Shown: positions 1-10,772, counted from the first letter of the stretch. The stretch is DNA of 23,401 nucleotides from Lentzea aerocolonigenes (GCF_000955955.1 NZ_JYJG01000394.1:1-23401), one strand, 5' to 3'. Numbers and translations: made by a program. Notes: generated by a model not told the origin, from the sequence alone.

Positions 1-69
1 GTGGTTACGGGCGGTTTGATCAAGAGTTGGTGGTACTTGCAGACGTCAACACAGCAACCGCGGGCGGGT

Positions 70-3000
70 CTAGAGAGCGCCCGCTTCCGCACGAATCTCC
101 TGCAGCGCCTCGGCTTTCGTGATGCCGAGGCGCTCAGGCATGCCCAGGATCCCCGCGAGCCGCCGGACGTCCGGGTCGCCCAGATCGATCCGTCCGCGGA
201 TCATCTGCGCGAGCCCCAGCAACCGTAGAGCCTTGTCGTCACGGCCCTGCGCGTGCCGCACGAGCGCGAGCAGCTCCGTCACGCCCGCCAGATCCGGCAT
301 GTCGCCGCGTTCCGACGTCGTCCGCACGGCCACCGCGACGCACGGCTCGGCGTCGTCCGGCCTGCCCTCGGCGATCGCGATCCGCCCGTCGAGCATCGCG
401 CCCCACTCCGTGACGAACCCGTTCAGCACCGGTGAGACCGCGGCCATCTCCTTGAAGCCGGCGCTCAACCGGCTCGCCTCCGCGACCCTGCCCGCGCGCA
501 GCACGACCTCCGCCCGCGCGTAGCCGGTCATGACGGCCATCTGGTCGTTGCCGATGGCCTGCGCGAACTTCTCGGCCTCGGCGACCTCGCGCGCGGCCGA
601 CTCGTGGTCGCCGAACCGGGCGTACTCGACCGCGAGCCGCCACCGCTGCTGAATCGCGTCGTCCTGCGACCGCAGCTCCAGCGCCACGTCGAGACCCTTG
701 CGGTACAACGCGATCGCGGCCTCGTTGTCGCCCGTGTGCGAGATGAACGCGGCCTTCATGCCGAGCGTCATCGCCGCGCCCCACCGGTCGCCGACGGCCA
801 CGAACTGGTCGTACGCGCGGTCGCGGGCCACTTCGGCGCCGTCCAGGTCGCCGTTGTCGACCAGCATGAAGCTCAACGCCCAGGACGCCGCCGCCCGTGC
901 CCACGCGTCCTCGCTCGCCGCCGCCCGCGCGACCTCCTGAGTCGCCAGCTCGCGGTTCTGGCTGAGGAACGCCAGCATCGGCAACGCGATCGCGAGTGCC
1001 GGGTACTTCTGGGTCGCACCGGTGCGCACGCAGTCGTTGATCACCGTCGCGGCCTCGGCCGTGTCGGGCAGCCCGGGAATCGCGGCCATGATCAGCTGCA
1101 TCGCGCGGAACGAGGCGTACAGGTCCTCCGGCAGCGCGTCGCCGAGTGCCAGCACTTCGCGCACCGAGGACTCCGCGCGTTCGTTGTCGCCCTTGACCAG
1201 CCAGTACCAGAAGGTACCGCTGAGCAGGTCCGCCGCCAGGCCGACCTCACCGTCGTCGATCGCCCCGCGCATGGCCGCCACGATGTTGTCCTGCTCCGCC
1301 TCGTACATCGAGATCGCCTCGATCTGGCGGGCGGTGCGGGTCAGTGGTTCCCACGTCTCGGTCACGTCCCGGTAGTAGCGGCGGAACCGGTCGACGATCT
1401 CGCGCTTCTCGCCGGATGCCTCGAGCTGTTCGTCCGCGTAGACCCGGATCGTCTCCAGCATCCGGTACCGCGGCTCACCTTCCAGCTCGTAAACGTCCAC
1501 AATGGACTTCTCGACCAACGACGTGAGCACGTACAACGCGTCGTCGTGGCAGACGTGCTCGATCGCGGCGAGGTCCGCTCCGGCCGGGAACACCGACAGC
1601 CGGCGGGCGAGCTGCAGTTCCTCGGGGGTCAGCAGGTCCCAGCTCCACTCCACGACCGCTCTCAGCGTGCGCTGGCGGGGGAGTGCGGTGCGGCTGCCCG
1701 AGGTCAGCAGCCGGAACCTGTCGCCGAGCCGCTGGGTGATCTGCCGGACCGTCATCGACCTGAGCCGGGCCGCCGCCAGCTCCAGCGCCAGCGGCATGCC
1801 GTCGAGCCTGCGGCAGATCTGCTCCACGTCGTCCACAGTGGACTCGTCGAGCTGGAACCCCGGCTTCACCGCGCTCGCCCGGTCCAGGAACAGCTTCACC
1901 GCGCCGGAGCCGGCGAGCGGACCGACCGGGCACAACGACTCGCCGTCGATCGCCAGCGGTTCCCGGCTGGTCGCGAGCACCCGCAGGTTCGGCACCCGCC
2001 GCAGCAGCTCGCCGGTGAACTCCGCGGCCGCCGTGATCAGGTGTTCGCAGTTGTCCAGCACCAGCAACGACTCGCCGGCACCCAGCACCTCGGCGATCCG
2101 CTCCATGCCCTCGGACCGGCGGCGCAACGGATCTCCGCCGAACGTCAGGTCGAACGCACCGAGCACCGCGCCCGCGAGGTCCTCCTGCGCCCGCACCCCG
2201 GCCAGCGCCGCGAACCACACGCGGCCCTTGGCGTGCAACGGATGCCGTGCCGCGGTCTCGGTGGCCAGGCGCGTCTTGCCCGCACCGCCCGGCCCGACGA
2301 GCGTCACCAGTCGTGCGCTGTCGAGCTGGTCGTGGATCTGCGCGAGCTCGTCGTCGCGGCCGACGAAACTGGTGAGCCGCACCGGCAACCGGTCGACCGC
2401 GGTGCGCGGCTTGAGCTCACCGCGCAGAGCCGCCAGGTGAACGTCCTGCAGCTCCTGCGACGGGTCGACGCCCAGCTCGTCGGCGAGCCTGCCGCGGACC
2501 TCCTCGTAGACCCGCAGCGCGTCGGACTGCCTGCCCTGCGCGCACAACGCCCGCATCAGCAACCCGGCCAGGCGTTCCCGCAACGGGTGCTTCTCGTGCA
2601 TCGCGGTCAGGGCGGCGACGTCGAGATCGCCGGTCTGGAAGCGCTCTTCCTCAGCGGCCAGCCGGGCTTCGTCCAGCCGCACGGCCGCTGGTGCCGCGAA
2701 CGGCGCCTCCCGCACGTCGGCCAGCGCCTCGCCGCGCCACAACCCGAGCGCCTCGTCGAGCCGTCCGGCCGCGCGCAGCCGTTCGAACCGGAAGACGTCC
2801 ACGTCGTCCTGGGCGATCGCGAGCCGGTAGCCGCCGGGCTCCAGCGTCACGTCCGGGCAGACCTTGCGCAGCCGCGAGACGAGCGACTGCAGGGCGTTCG
2901 ACGCGTCCGCGGGCGGTTGCCCGCCCCACAGGTCGTCGATCAGCGTGGTGGTCGCGACGGGACGGCCGGGGTCGAGCGCGAGACGGGCCAGGAGCATGCG

Positions 3001-3078
3001 GACACGGGCACCACCGATGTCGACCGGTGTGCCGTCGTCGGCCTCGACCGTCGTCGGGCCCAGCAATCCCACGCGCAC
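70..3078 (-). CDS. AfsR/SARP-family transcriptional regulator with NB-ARC ATPase and TPR repeats
   Basis: Large cytoplasmic regulator of about 1002 residues. In order: an OmpR-type winged helix (about 1-90, beginning RVGLLGPTTVE), a bacterial transcriptional activation domain (about 92-225), an NB-ARC/STAND ATPase with Walker A GPGGAGKT (262-269) and Walker B-like LLVLDNCEHL (about 338-347), then a long alpha-helical TPR-like C-terminus. Proteins of this architecture switch on secondary-metabolite or developmental genes after nucleotide-dependent oligomerisation. I chose the GTG at 3078 over an in-frame GTG at 3099 because GGAAAG lies 8 nt upstream of 3078 and the family normally begins right at this beta strand. 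It follows the phosphotransferase gene by about 30 nt on the same strand, so the two are probably co-transcribed. No biosynthetic cluster is visible in the window, so the target is unknown. Confidence 0.93.
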   Translation of the reverse strand: MRVGLLGPTTVEADDGTPVDIGGARVRMLLARLALDPGRPVATTTLIDDLWGGQPPADASNALQSLVSRLRKVCPDVTLEPGGYRLAIAQDDVDVFRFERLRAAGRLDEALGLWRGEALADVREAPFAAPAAVRLDEARLAAEEERFQTGDLDVAALTAMHEKHPLRERLAGLLMRALCAQGRQSDALRVYEEVRGRLADELGVDPSQELQDVHLAALRGELKPRTAVDRLPVRLTSFVGRDDELAQIHDQLDSARLVTLVGPGGAGKTRLATETAARHPLHAKGRVWFAALAGVRAQEDLAGAVLGAFDLTFGGDPLRRRSEGMERIAEVLGAGESLLVLDNCEHLITAAAEFTGELLRRVPNLRVLATSREPLAIDGESLCPVGPLAGSGAVKLFLDRASAVKPGFQLDESTVDDVEQICRRLDGMPLALELAAARLRSMTVRQITQRLGDRFRLLTSGSRTALPRQRTLRAVVEWSWDLLTPEELQLARRLSVFPAGADLAAIEHVCHDDALYVLTSLVEKSIVDVYELEGEPRYRMLETIRVYADEQLEASGEKREIVDRFRRYYRDVTETWEPLTRTARQIEAISMYEAEQDNIVAAMRGAIDDGEVGLAADLLSGTFWYWLVKGDNERAESSVREVLALGDALPEDLYASFRAMQLIMAAIPGLPDTAEAATVINDCVRTGATQKYPALAIALPMLAFLSQNRELATQEVARAAASEDAWARAAASWALSFMLVDNGDLDGAEVARDRAYDQFVAVGDRWGAAMTLGMKAAFISHTGDNEAAIALYRKGLDVALELRSQDDAIQQRWRLAVEYARFGDHESAAREVAEAEKFAQAIGNDQMAVMTGYARAEVVLRAGRVAEASRLSAGFKEMAAVSPVLNGFVTEWGAMLDGRIAIAEGRPDDAEPCVAVAVRTTSERGDMPDLAGVTELLALVRHAQGRDDKALRLLGLAQMIRGRIDLGDPDVRRLAGILGMPERLGITKAEALQEIRAEAGAL
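1831..1843. repeat. 13-bp palindrome GTCCACAGTGGAC inside the SARP gene
   Basis: Perfect palindrome identical to 6630-6642. A near copy with one changed base, GTCCACAATGGAC, lies at 1495-1507 in the same gene and is read in the same frame (Ser-Ile-Val-Asp). Confidence 0.6.
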
Positions 3079-3086
3079 ACGTCCAG

Positions 3087-3092
3087 CTTTCC
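3087..3092 (-). promoter_or_regulatory. Ribosome binding site deciding the SARP start
   Basis: GGAAAG on the minus strand, 8 nt before the GTG at 3078. The alternative GTG at 3099 has no purine-rich stretch at a suitable distance. Confidence 0.5.
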
Positions 3093-3108
3093 AGATCACG
3101 AGCGGCGA

Positions 3109-3975
3109 TCAGGCGAGAACGTCCAGTGCACGCGTGAGCGCGTTGGTGATAAGGGACTCCATCGCCTGGTCGGTGCTGCCGCGCGGCACCCGTTCCACCA
3201 GCATGATCGAGTACAGGTACGCCTGGTAGGCGGCGAGCCGGACGCGGGCGGAGTCGGTGAACTCGAAGCCGTAGCTCGTCAGGAAGTCCTCGTCGTCCTC
3301 GATCGTCCGGAACAGGGCGAGCGACACGAACTCGGCGACCGGATCACCCCAGAAGGCCCGCTCGCCGTCCACGAGCCCGGTCAGTCCGGTGTCGGTGAGG
3401 ATGTTGCCGTCCCAGAGGTCGAAGTGCACCAGCGCAGGCCGCTTGACCTCGTCGAACACGGCCGGGTCCAGTGGGATGCCCGGCAGTTCGACGCCGTATC
3501 GCCGAGCGTCGGCCTTCACGGCGTCGAACATCGCGAGGAACGCGGCGGTCCACGTTGTGTGCAGGCCGAGCTGCGGGTAGCCGAAGCCGGGCCCGGTGAC
3601 CTCGTGCAACGCCGCCACGGCCTGGCCCAGCTGACGACGGACGAGCGGCCGGTCGACGTCCTCGCGGCCGAACAGGGGCCGGCCGGGCAGCCACGTCGTG
3701 AGCAACGCGTCGCTGTTCACCAGAGCGCGGGAGAAGTCGGTGTGCACGACCTCCGGCACGGGCGCGACCGCGTGCCCCAGCCTGCAGAACAACGCCTCGG
3801 TGCGCATGAGATTGCGTTCGTAGGTGAGTCCTGGCCGGCCGGACGGCGAGACCTTGAGCACGAAGTCGCCCTCGGGCGAGGTCACCCGGAACACCTCGTT
3901 GTACGTGCCGCCACCCAACGGGCGCACGGTGAACTCGGTCAGGTCTGCCTGGGCCAGAATCAGCTCCACCGTCAC
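3109..3975 (-). CDS. APH-family (aminoglycoside phosphotransferase-fold) kinase
   Basis: A 288-residue small-molecule kinase of the APH/choline-kinase fold. Visible motifs: a glycine-rich nucleotide loop GGGTYNEVF (21-29), the ATP-anchoring lysine in FVLKV (Lys41), the catalytic loop HFDLWDGN (His184, Asp186, Asn191) and the metal-binding segment LVDGE (Asp203 to Glu205), standing in for the usual IDWE. Length is normal for the family. The substrate cannot be told from sequence; the APH fold also covers fructosamine, homoserine, hydroxyurea and macrolide kinases, so resistance should not be assumed. It starts with GTG, only 23 bp from the divergent LanC-like gene, and is followed by the SARP regulator on the same strand. 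A few residues at the N-terminus could be mis-assigned because no Shine-Dalgarno sequence is evident. Confidence 0.85.
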   Translation of the reverse strand: MTVELILAQADLTEFTVRPLGGGTYNEVFRVTSPEGDFVLKVSPSGRPGLTYERNLMRTEALFCRLGHAVAPVPEVVHTDFSRALVNSDALLTTWLPGRPLFGREDVDRPLVRRQLGQAVAALHEVTGPGFGYPQLGLHTTWTAAFLAMFDAVKADARRYGVELPGIPLDPAVFDEVKRPALVHFDLWDGNILTDTGLTGLVDGERAFWGDPVAEFVSLALFRTIEDDEDFLTSYGFEFTDSARVRLAAYQAYLYSIMLVERVPRGSTDQAMESLITNALTRALDVLA

Positions 3976-3998
3976 AACGGCAATGTAATGATCGAACG
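3976..3998. promoter_or_regulatory. 23-bp divergent promoter region with overlapping -10-like hexamers
   Basis: The whole space between two divergent start codons. On the minus strand TACATT (3987-3982) lies 6 nt before the GTG. On the plus strand TAATGA (3986-3991) lies 7 nt before the ATG. The two hexamers share two base pairs. No good -35 is seen on either side, and any -35 would have to lie inside the opposite coding region. Both mRNAs would be leaderless, which is common in actinobacteria. Inferred from spacing only. Confidence 0.35.
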
Positions 3999-5267
3999 AT
4001 GAACACGTACTGGGGGACCGCCGAGGCAGCCTGGCGGTGGGTACTGGATCAGGTCCACCACGACGACGGGGTGTGGATGCCGCCGTCGGTGGGCGAAGAG
4101 CTCGATCTCGACGACCGCGACAGCATGTACAGGGGCGTCGGCGGCCTGGCCCACGTGCTGGCGGAGATCCGGCTGTGCCGCGCGTGGACCGACGAGGAAC
4201 AACACCTCGCGGACGCCATCGCCGAGCAGATCCGCGCGGGCATCGGCACGGCGACCGACTACATGTTCTTCAGCGGCCTGGTCAGCGCGATCGGTGTGCT
4301 GACCGCGCTGGACGCGCCCGGCTCCGGCGCCGCCGTCGCCCGCCTGCTCGAACTGTCCACCCCGGACGGCTGGGCGCACGAGTACTTCAGCCCGCCGCGC
4401 TTCGTGGACGGTGCCAGGGCTCTCGACCTGACGCTGGGGACCGCGGGCGTGCTGCTGGCCGCGGTGTACGCGCACCGGCACGGCGTGGAGCGCGCGGAGC
4501 AGTTGGCCGCCGTGGCCGCCGAGATCCTGCTGGCCGAACGCGAAGAGACACCAACGGGCCTCAACTGGCGGATGGTGCCGGTGCGCATGGCCGTGGTGCA
4601 ACGGGAGATCCCGAACTTCTCGCACGGCCTCTCCGGCATCGCGACCGCACTCGCCCTGGCCGGTGCCGAGTTCGCCCGTCCGGACCTCGTCGAGGCGGCG
4701 ACCGCGGGCGCCGAACACCTCGTGGCGCTGGGCGACACCAGCGACGGCGGCTTCCGGGTGCAGCTGCGCATTCCGCTGCTGGAGGACATGGAGCGGTTCA
4801 GCTACGGCTGGTGCCACGGCCCGACCGGCACCTCACTGCTGTGGCCCGCCCTGAAACGCGCGGGTGTCGCCGAGGTCGCGGGCACGCCGGTGATGGACTG
4901 GCACAGCCGAGGCCTGCACAGCATCCGTGTCTCCGGCCTGCCCGAACGCCGCTATCCGGGCTTCTGGGACAACGACGGACGCTGCTGCGGCACCGCGGGT
5001 GTGGGCGACCGGCTGCTCGACGCGGGCGAGCACACGGACTTCGCGCTGCACCTCGCCGACGTGGTGGTGGAACGGGCGATTCCGGACGGATCGGGCGTGT
5101 GCTGGCGGTTCATCGAGCACAAGAACGACGACCCGCTGCTGCCCGCCGGCCTCGGCTGGATGCAGGGCGCGGCGGGCATCGCCGGGTTCCTGTTCCACGC
5201 CGGCCGCGTCGCTGAAGGTGACACGACCGCCGTGCCGCGCATGGACACCTGGTGGGCTCTACGCTGA
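3999..5267 (+). CDS. Stand-alone LanC-like protein with CCG-type zinc site
   Basis: A 422-residue lanthionine-synthetase-C-like protein with the alpha/alpha-barrel repeat motifs: FSHGLSGIA (His209), YGWCHGPTG (Cys272, His273), GRCCGTAG (Cys329, Cys330) and MQGAAGIAG (Gln389). LanC cyclases hold zinc with Cys (WCxG) and Cys-His (CHG). Here the histidine is replaced by cysteine, giving the three-cysteine CCG type known from a subset of LanM enzymes such as ProcM. No lanthipeptide precursor, dehydratase or exporter is seen nearby, so it may be a LanC-like protein with another role, for example glutathione- or thiol-related chemistry. The start is the first ATG; there is no Shine-Dalgarno sequence, but TAATGA lies 7 nt upstream. 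Its stop overlaps the end of the convergent flavin monooxygenase gene by 9 nt. Confidence 0.88.
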   Translation: MNTYWGTAEAAWRWVLDQVHHDDGVWMPPSVGEELDLDDRDSMYRGVGGLAHVLAEIRLCRAWTDEEQHLADAIAEQIRAGIGTATDYMFFSGLVSAIGVLTALDAPGSGAAVARLLELSTPDGWAHEYFSPPRFVDGARALDLTLGTAGVLLAAVYAHRHGVERAEQLAAVAAEILLAEREETPTGLNWRMVPVRMAVVQREIPNFSHGLSGIATALALAGAEFARPDLVEAATAGAEHLVALGDTSDGGFRVQLRIPLLEDMERFSYGWCHGPTGTSLLWPALKRAGVAEVAGTPVMDWHSRGLHSIRVSGLPERRYPGFWDNDGRCCGTAGVGDRLLDAGEHTDFALHLADVVVERAIPDGSGVCWRFIEHKNDDPLLPAGLGWMQGAAGIAGFLFHAGRVAEGDTTAVPRMDTWWALR

Positions 5268-6260
5268 CCAGCCGAGTTCCGGACCCAGCTTCGTGGCGAT
5301 GTCGGTGAGGATCTGCACGTAGTCCTCGTGCTCGAAGCTGAACGGCAGCGCGAACGCCACCTCGTCGACCTCCTGGAAGGCGAGGTGCGCGTACAGCTGC
5401 TCGGCGATCTGGGCGGACGTGCCGATCAGGTCGCGCGCGAACATGAAGCGGCGCGGCCCGAACGGTGTGAGAGTGCGTTCCGTGCGCTGGTCCACGTAGT
5501 CCTGGTACTTCGCGCGCTGCTCCGGCGTGGCCGAGTCGGTCGGGATCACCACGAGCCCCTGGGAGACCCGGCCGCCGCCGTTCTCGCGGAACGTCCTGAT
5601 GTGCGACAGCTGGATCTCCGCGAAGTCCTCGGACTCCTCGGCCTGGACCACGTTGCTGCACAACAGGTTCAGGCCGTGCGAGCCCGCCCACTTCGCCGAC
5701 CGCAGGCTCCCGCCGCCGTACCACATCCGTTCGCGCAGGCCGGCCGAATGCGGCTGCACGTGGTCGGAGAACTGCTCGATGCCCCTGGTGCCGCTGAACT
5801 CCGTGACCTTCTCGCCTTGGATGAAGTCCAGCAGCCGCTGCAGCCGGTCGTAGCCGAAGTCCTCGACGTCGGCGGTCTGCGGGTACAGCGCGTGCTTGAC
5901 GTCGTCGTAGTACATCGGCGGCCCGACGCTCACGCCCGGATTCAGCCGGCCGCCGGACAGGACGTCGACCGTCGCCAGGTCCTCCGCGAGCCGCAGCGGG
6001 TTCTCCCAGCCCAGCGGGATCACGGCGGTGCCGAGGCTGATCCGGCTGGTGCGCTGGGAGGCCGCGGCGAGCAACGCTACGGGCGAGGAGATGCCGAACT
6101 GCAGGTGCCGGTGCCGCACCCAGGCGCTGTCGAACCCGAGCTGCTCGCCGAGTTCGATGATCTCCAGCGTGGACCGGTGGCCCGCGCCGGGGTCGTGCTC
6201 GTCGAACAGCCCGATGGTGAGAAAACCCAGCTTCCGCAACGGCTCTGACTTGCGCGGCAC
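5259..6260 (-). CDS. LLM-class (luciferase-like) flavin-dependent monooxygenase
   Basis: A 333-residue bacterial-luciferase-fold oxidoreductase using FMN or F420. The N-terminus LGFLTIGLFDEHDP is followed by the strand-helix pattern of the LLM TIM barrel. Family-typical segments include EQLGFDSAWVRHRH, RISLGTAVIPL and LAEDLATVDVLSGGRLNPGVSVG. Length fits the family. The substrate is not predictable. The GTG at 6260 was chosen because GAGGAGGAG lies just upstream; an in-frame start at 6314 would add 18 residues that do not resemble the family and would overlap the promoter-like region. It is downstream of lacZ on the same strand with a 63-bp gap that has its own -10-like element, so it may be read separately. 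It is convergent with the LanC-like gene, overlapping it by 9 nt. Confidence 0.88.
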   Translation of the reverse strand: MPRKSEPLRKLGFLTIGLFDEHDPGAGHRSTLEIIELGEQLGFDSAWVRHRHLQFGISSPVALLAAASQRTSRISLGTAVIPLGWENPLRLAEDLATVDVLSGGRLNPGVSVGPPMYYDDVKHALYPQTADVEDFGYDRLQRLLDFIQGEKVTEFSGTRGIEQFSDHVQPHSAGLRERMWYGGGSLRSAKWAGSHGLNLLCSNVVQAEESEDFAEIQLSHIRTFRENGGGRVSQGLVVIPTDSATPEQRAKYQDYVDQRTERTLTPFGPRRFMFARDLIGTSAQIAEQLYAHLAFQEVDEVAFALPFSFEHEDYVQILTDIATKLGPELGWSA

Positions 6261-6262
6261 GG

Positions 6263-6271
6263 CTCCTCCTC
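6263..6271 (-). promoter_or_regulatory. Strong ribosome binding site of the LLM monooxygenase
   Basis: GAGGAGGAG on the minus strand, ending 2 nt before the GTG at 6260, with its central AGGAGG at 5 nt. It decides the start against the longer in-frame option at 6314. Confidence 0.65.
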
Positions 6272-6285
6272 GATGTCTCCTTCCG

Positions 6286-6291
6286 AGTTTA
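6286..6291 (-). promoter_or_regulatory. Possible -10 element for the LLM monooxygenase
   Basis: TAAACT on the minus strand in the 63-bp gap between lacZ and the monooxygenase; transcription would start near 6279, leaving a leader of about 20 nt that holds the strong ribosome binding site. There is no good -35. Confidence 0.3.
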
Positions 6292-6308
6292 GGTGACGCT
6301 TCAACTAG

Positions 6309-6323
6309 TTCCACATGCTGGAA
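6309..6323. repeat. Short inverted repeat upstream of the LLM monooxygenase
   Basis: TTCCA and TGGAA arms separated by 5 nt, ending exactly at the lacZ stop codon and about 18 bp upstream of the -10-like element. It could be an operator for the monooxygenase; the arms are only 5 bp, so chance is possible. Confidence 0.3.
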
Positions 6324-6326
6324 TCA

Positions 6327-9066
<2,740 letters not shown>

Positions 9067-9879
9067 TCAGCCTTTCAAAGCACCAGCGGCGATGTTGCGG
9101 ATGAAATGGCGCGCGCCGATCAGGAACACGATCACCAGCGGCACGATCGCCACCAGCGTCCCTGCCATCACGACGGCGTAGTTCTTCAGGTACAGACCGT
9201 TGAGCTGTGACAACGCCACCTGCAGCGTCACGTGGTTCGAGTCGATCAGCACGACCAGCGGCCACAGGTAGTCGTTCCACGCGTTGATGAAGGTGAATAT
9301 CCCGAGGAACGCGAGCGCGGGCCGCAGCACCGGCAGGCCGATCGACCAGTAGGTGCGGAAGAAGCCCGCGCCGTCGGCCCGTGCGGCCTCCAGCAGCTCG
9401 TCCGGGATCGCACCGCGGGCGTACTGGCGCATCCAGAAGATGCCGAACGCGTTGGCCGCCGCCGGGATGATCAGCGCCTTCAGGTCGCCGACCCACCCGA
9501 ACGCCGCCATCAGGTCGAACTGCGGGATCGCCGCGAGCTGCGTCGGCACCACGAACGTCGCCAGCAGGAGGCCGAACAACACGTTGCTGCCCGGGAAGTC
9601 GTACTTGGCGAACGTGAAGGCGGCCAGCGAGTCGAAGAACAGCACCAGCAACGTCGTCACGACGGCCACGACCAGCGTGTTGACCACCGAGCCGAAGAAG
9701 TCGATCTTCGCGAACACCTCGCCGATGTTCTCGAACAGGTGCCCGCCGAACCAGAACGTGGGCGGCGACGAGTAGATGTCCGCGGTGGTGTTCGAGGCCA
9801 TCACCGCGAGCTGGTAGTAGGGGAACAGCGTGATCAGCGCACCGATCGCCAGCGCCGCTGAGGTGAGGACGCGGTTCAC
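9067..9879 (-). CDS. Sugar ABC transporter permease, MalG type
   Basis: A 270-residue inner-membrane permease of the CUT1 carbohydrate importer family, with about six hydrophobic segments beginning at residue 5. The cytoplasmic EAA loop that docks the ATPase is visible as ELLEAARADGAGFFRTYWSI followed by LPVLRPAL. It pairs with the MalF-type permease just upstream, whose stop it overlaps by 4 nt (GTGA), which implies translational coupling. The lacZ start lies 3 nt after its stop, so uptake and hydrolysis are one transcription unit; a beta-galactoside is therefore the likely substrate, by context only. Confidence 0.95.
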   Translation of the reverse strand: MNRVLTSAALAIGALITLFPYYQLAVMASNTTADIYSSPPTFWFGGHLFENIGEVFAKIDFFGSVVNTLVVAVVTTLLVLFFDSLAAFTFAKYDFPGSNVLFGLLLATFVVPTQLAAIPQFDLMAAFGWVGDLKALIIPAAANAFGIFWMRQYARGAIPDELLEAARADGAGFFRTYWSIGLPVLRPALAFLGIFTFINAWNDYLWPLVVLIDSNHVTLQVALSQLNGLYLKNYAVVMAGTLVAIVPLVIVFLIGARHFIRNIAAGALKG

Positions 9880-10772
9880 TCACCCGCTCCCTTCAGCTGT
9901 GACCTCAGCTTGGGCGGGCGCTGCACGAGCCGCCAGTTGAGGATCGAGAAGAGCACGACCACGACGAAGATGCCCCACGCGATGGCGGCGCCGTAGCCGA
10001 AGTCGTTGTCCGCGAACGCGGTGTTGTAGAAGTAGAGGACCATCGTCATGCCCGCGCCCTCGGGGCCGCCGCGGTTGCCGAGCAGGATCTGCGACTCGGT
10101 GAAGATCTGCAGCCCGCCGATCGCCGACATCACGACCGAGAACAGCAACACCGGGCGCAGCAACGGGAGCGTGACGCGGAAGAACGTCTGCGCCGGTCCG
10201 GCGCCGTCGAGCTTCGCGGCCTCGAACACGTCGTTCGGCAACGCCTGCAGACCGGCCAGCAGGATGATCGCGTTGTAGCCCGTCCAGCGCCAGATGATCA
10301 TCAACGAGATGGCCACCCGGATCGCCCACGGATCGCTGAGCCACTGCACGGGATCCACGCCGACGAGGCCGAGGAACCAGTTCAGCACACCGAACTCGTT
10401 GGAGAAGAACGACCCGAACACCAGCGACATCGCGACGATCGACGTGACGTTCGGCAGGAAGTAGGCGATCCGCAGGGCGCCTTTGTAGCGCACCGCGGAG
10501 TTCAGGCCGAGAGCCACGAGCATCGACAGGATCAGCATCGGGATCGTCGACATCACCCAGATGATCAGGGTGTTGCCGATCGAGTTCCAGAACGCGGTGT
10601 CGGTGAGCAGGAACCGGAAGTTCTCCAGTCCCACGAACTTCATCTCGCTCACGCCGTTCCACCGCTGCAGCGACAGCCACAGCGAGTACAGCACCGGGTA
10701 GACGCCGAACACGGCGAACAACACGAAGAACGGTGCGATCGCCAGGTACTGCGGCAGGTACCTGCGGTTCAC
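9876..10772 (-). CDS. Sugar ABC transporter permease, MalF type
   Basis: A 298-residue CUT1 family permease. The N-terminus RRYLPQYLAIAPFFVLFAVF is the first membrane segment, and five more follow. The EAA loop reads DVFEAAKLDGAGPAQTFFRV then LPLLRPVL. It starts with GTG overlapping the stop of the binding-protein gene by 4 nt (GTGA), and its own stop overlaps the MalG-type gene the same way. No ATP-binding subunit is in the operon, as is usual for actinobacterial CUT1 importers that share an MsiK-like ATPase encoded elsewhere. Confidence 0.95.
   Translation of the reverse strand: MNRRYLPQYLAIAPFFVLFAVFGVYPVLYSLWLSLQRWNGVSEMKFVGLENFRFLLTDTAFWNSIGNTLIIWVMSTIPMLILSMLVALGLNSAVRYKGALRIAYFLPNVTSIVAMSLVFGSFFSNEFGVLNWFLGLVGVDPVQWLSDPWAIRVAISLMIIWRWTGYNAIILLAGLQALPNDVFEAAKLDGAGPAQTFFRVTLPLLRPVLLFSVVMSAIGGLQIFTESQILLGNRGGPEGAGMTMVLYFYNTAFADNDFGYGAAIAWGIFVVVVLFSILNWRLVQRPPKLRSQLKGAGE

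Noticed and set aside
1..228. 75-codon plus-strand frame at the left edge
   Set aside because: Opposite the C-terminus of the SARP gene with no recognisable protein features; bases 1-69 hold no supported feature.
3109..3975. Calling the APH-fold gene an antibiotic resistance determinant
   Set aside because: The APH fold covers many substrates, and no aminoglycoside-specific signature or resistance context is visible.
604..4002. Very long plus-strand open frame opposite the SARP and phosphotransferase genes
   Set aside because: Composition is Arg/His/Val/Gln-rich low-complexity antisense sequence, as expected opposite GC3-rich genes; the minus-strand proteins have clear domains.
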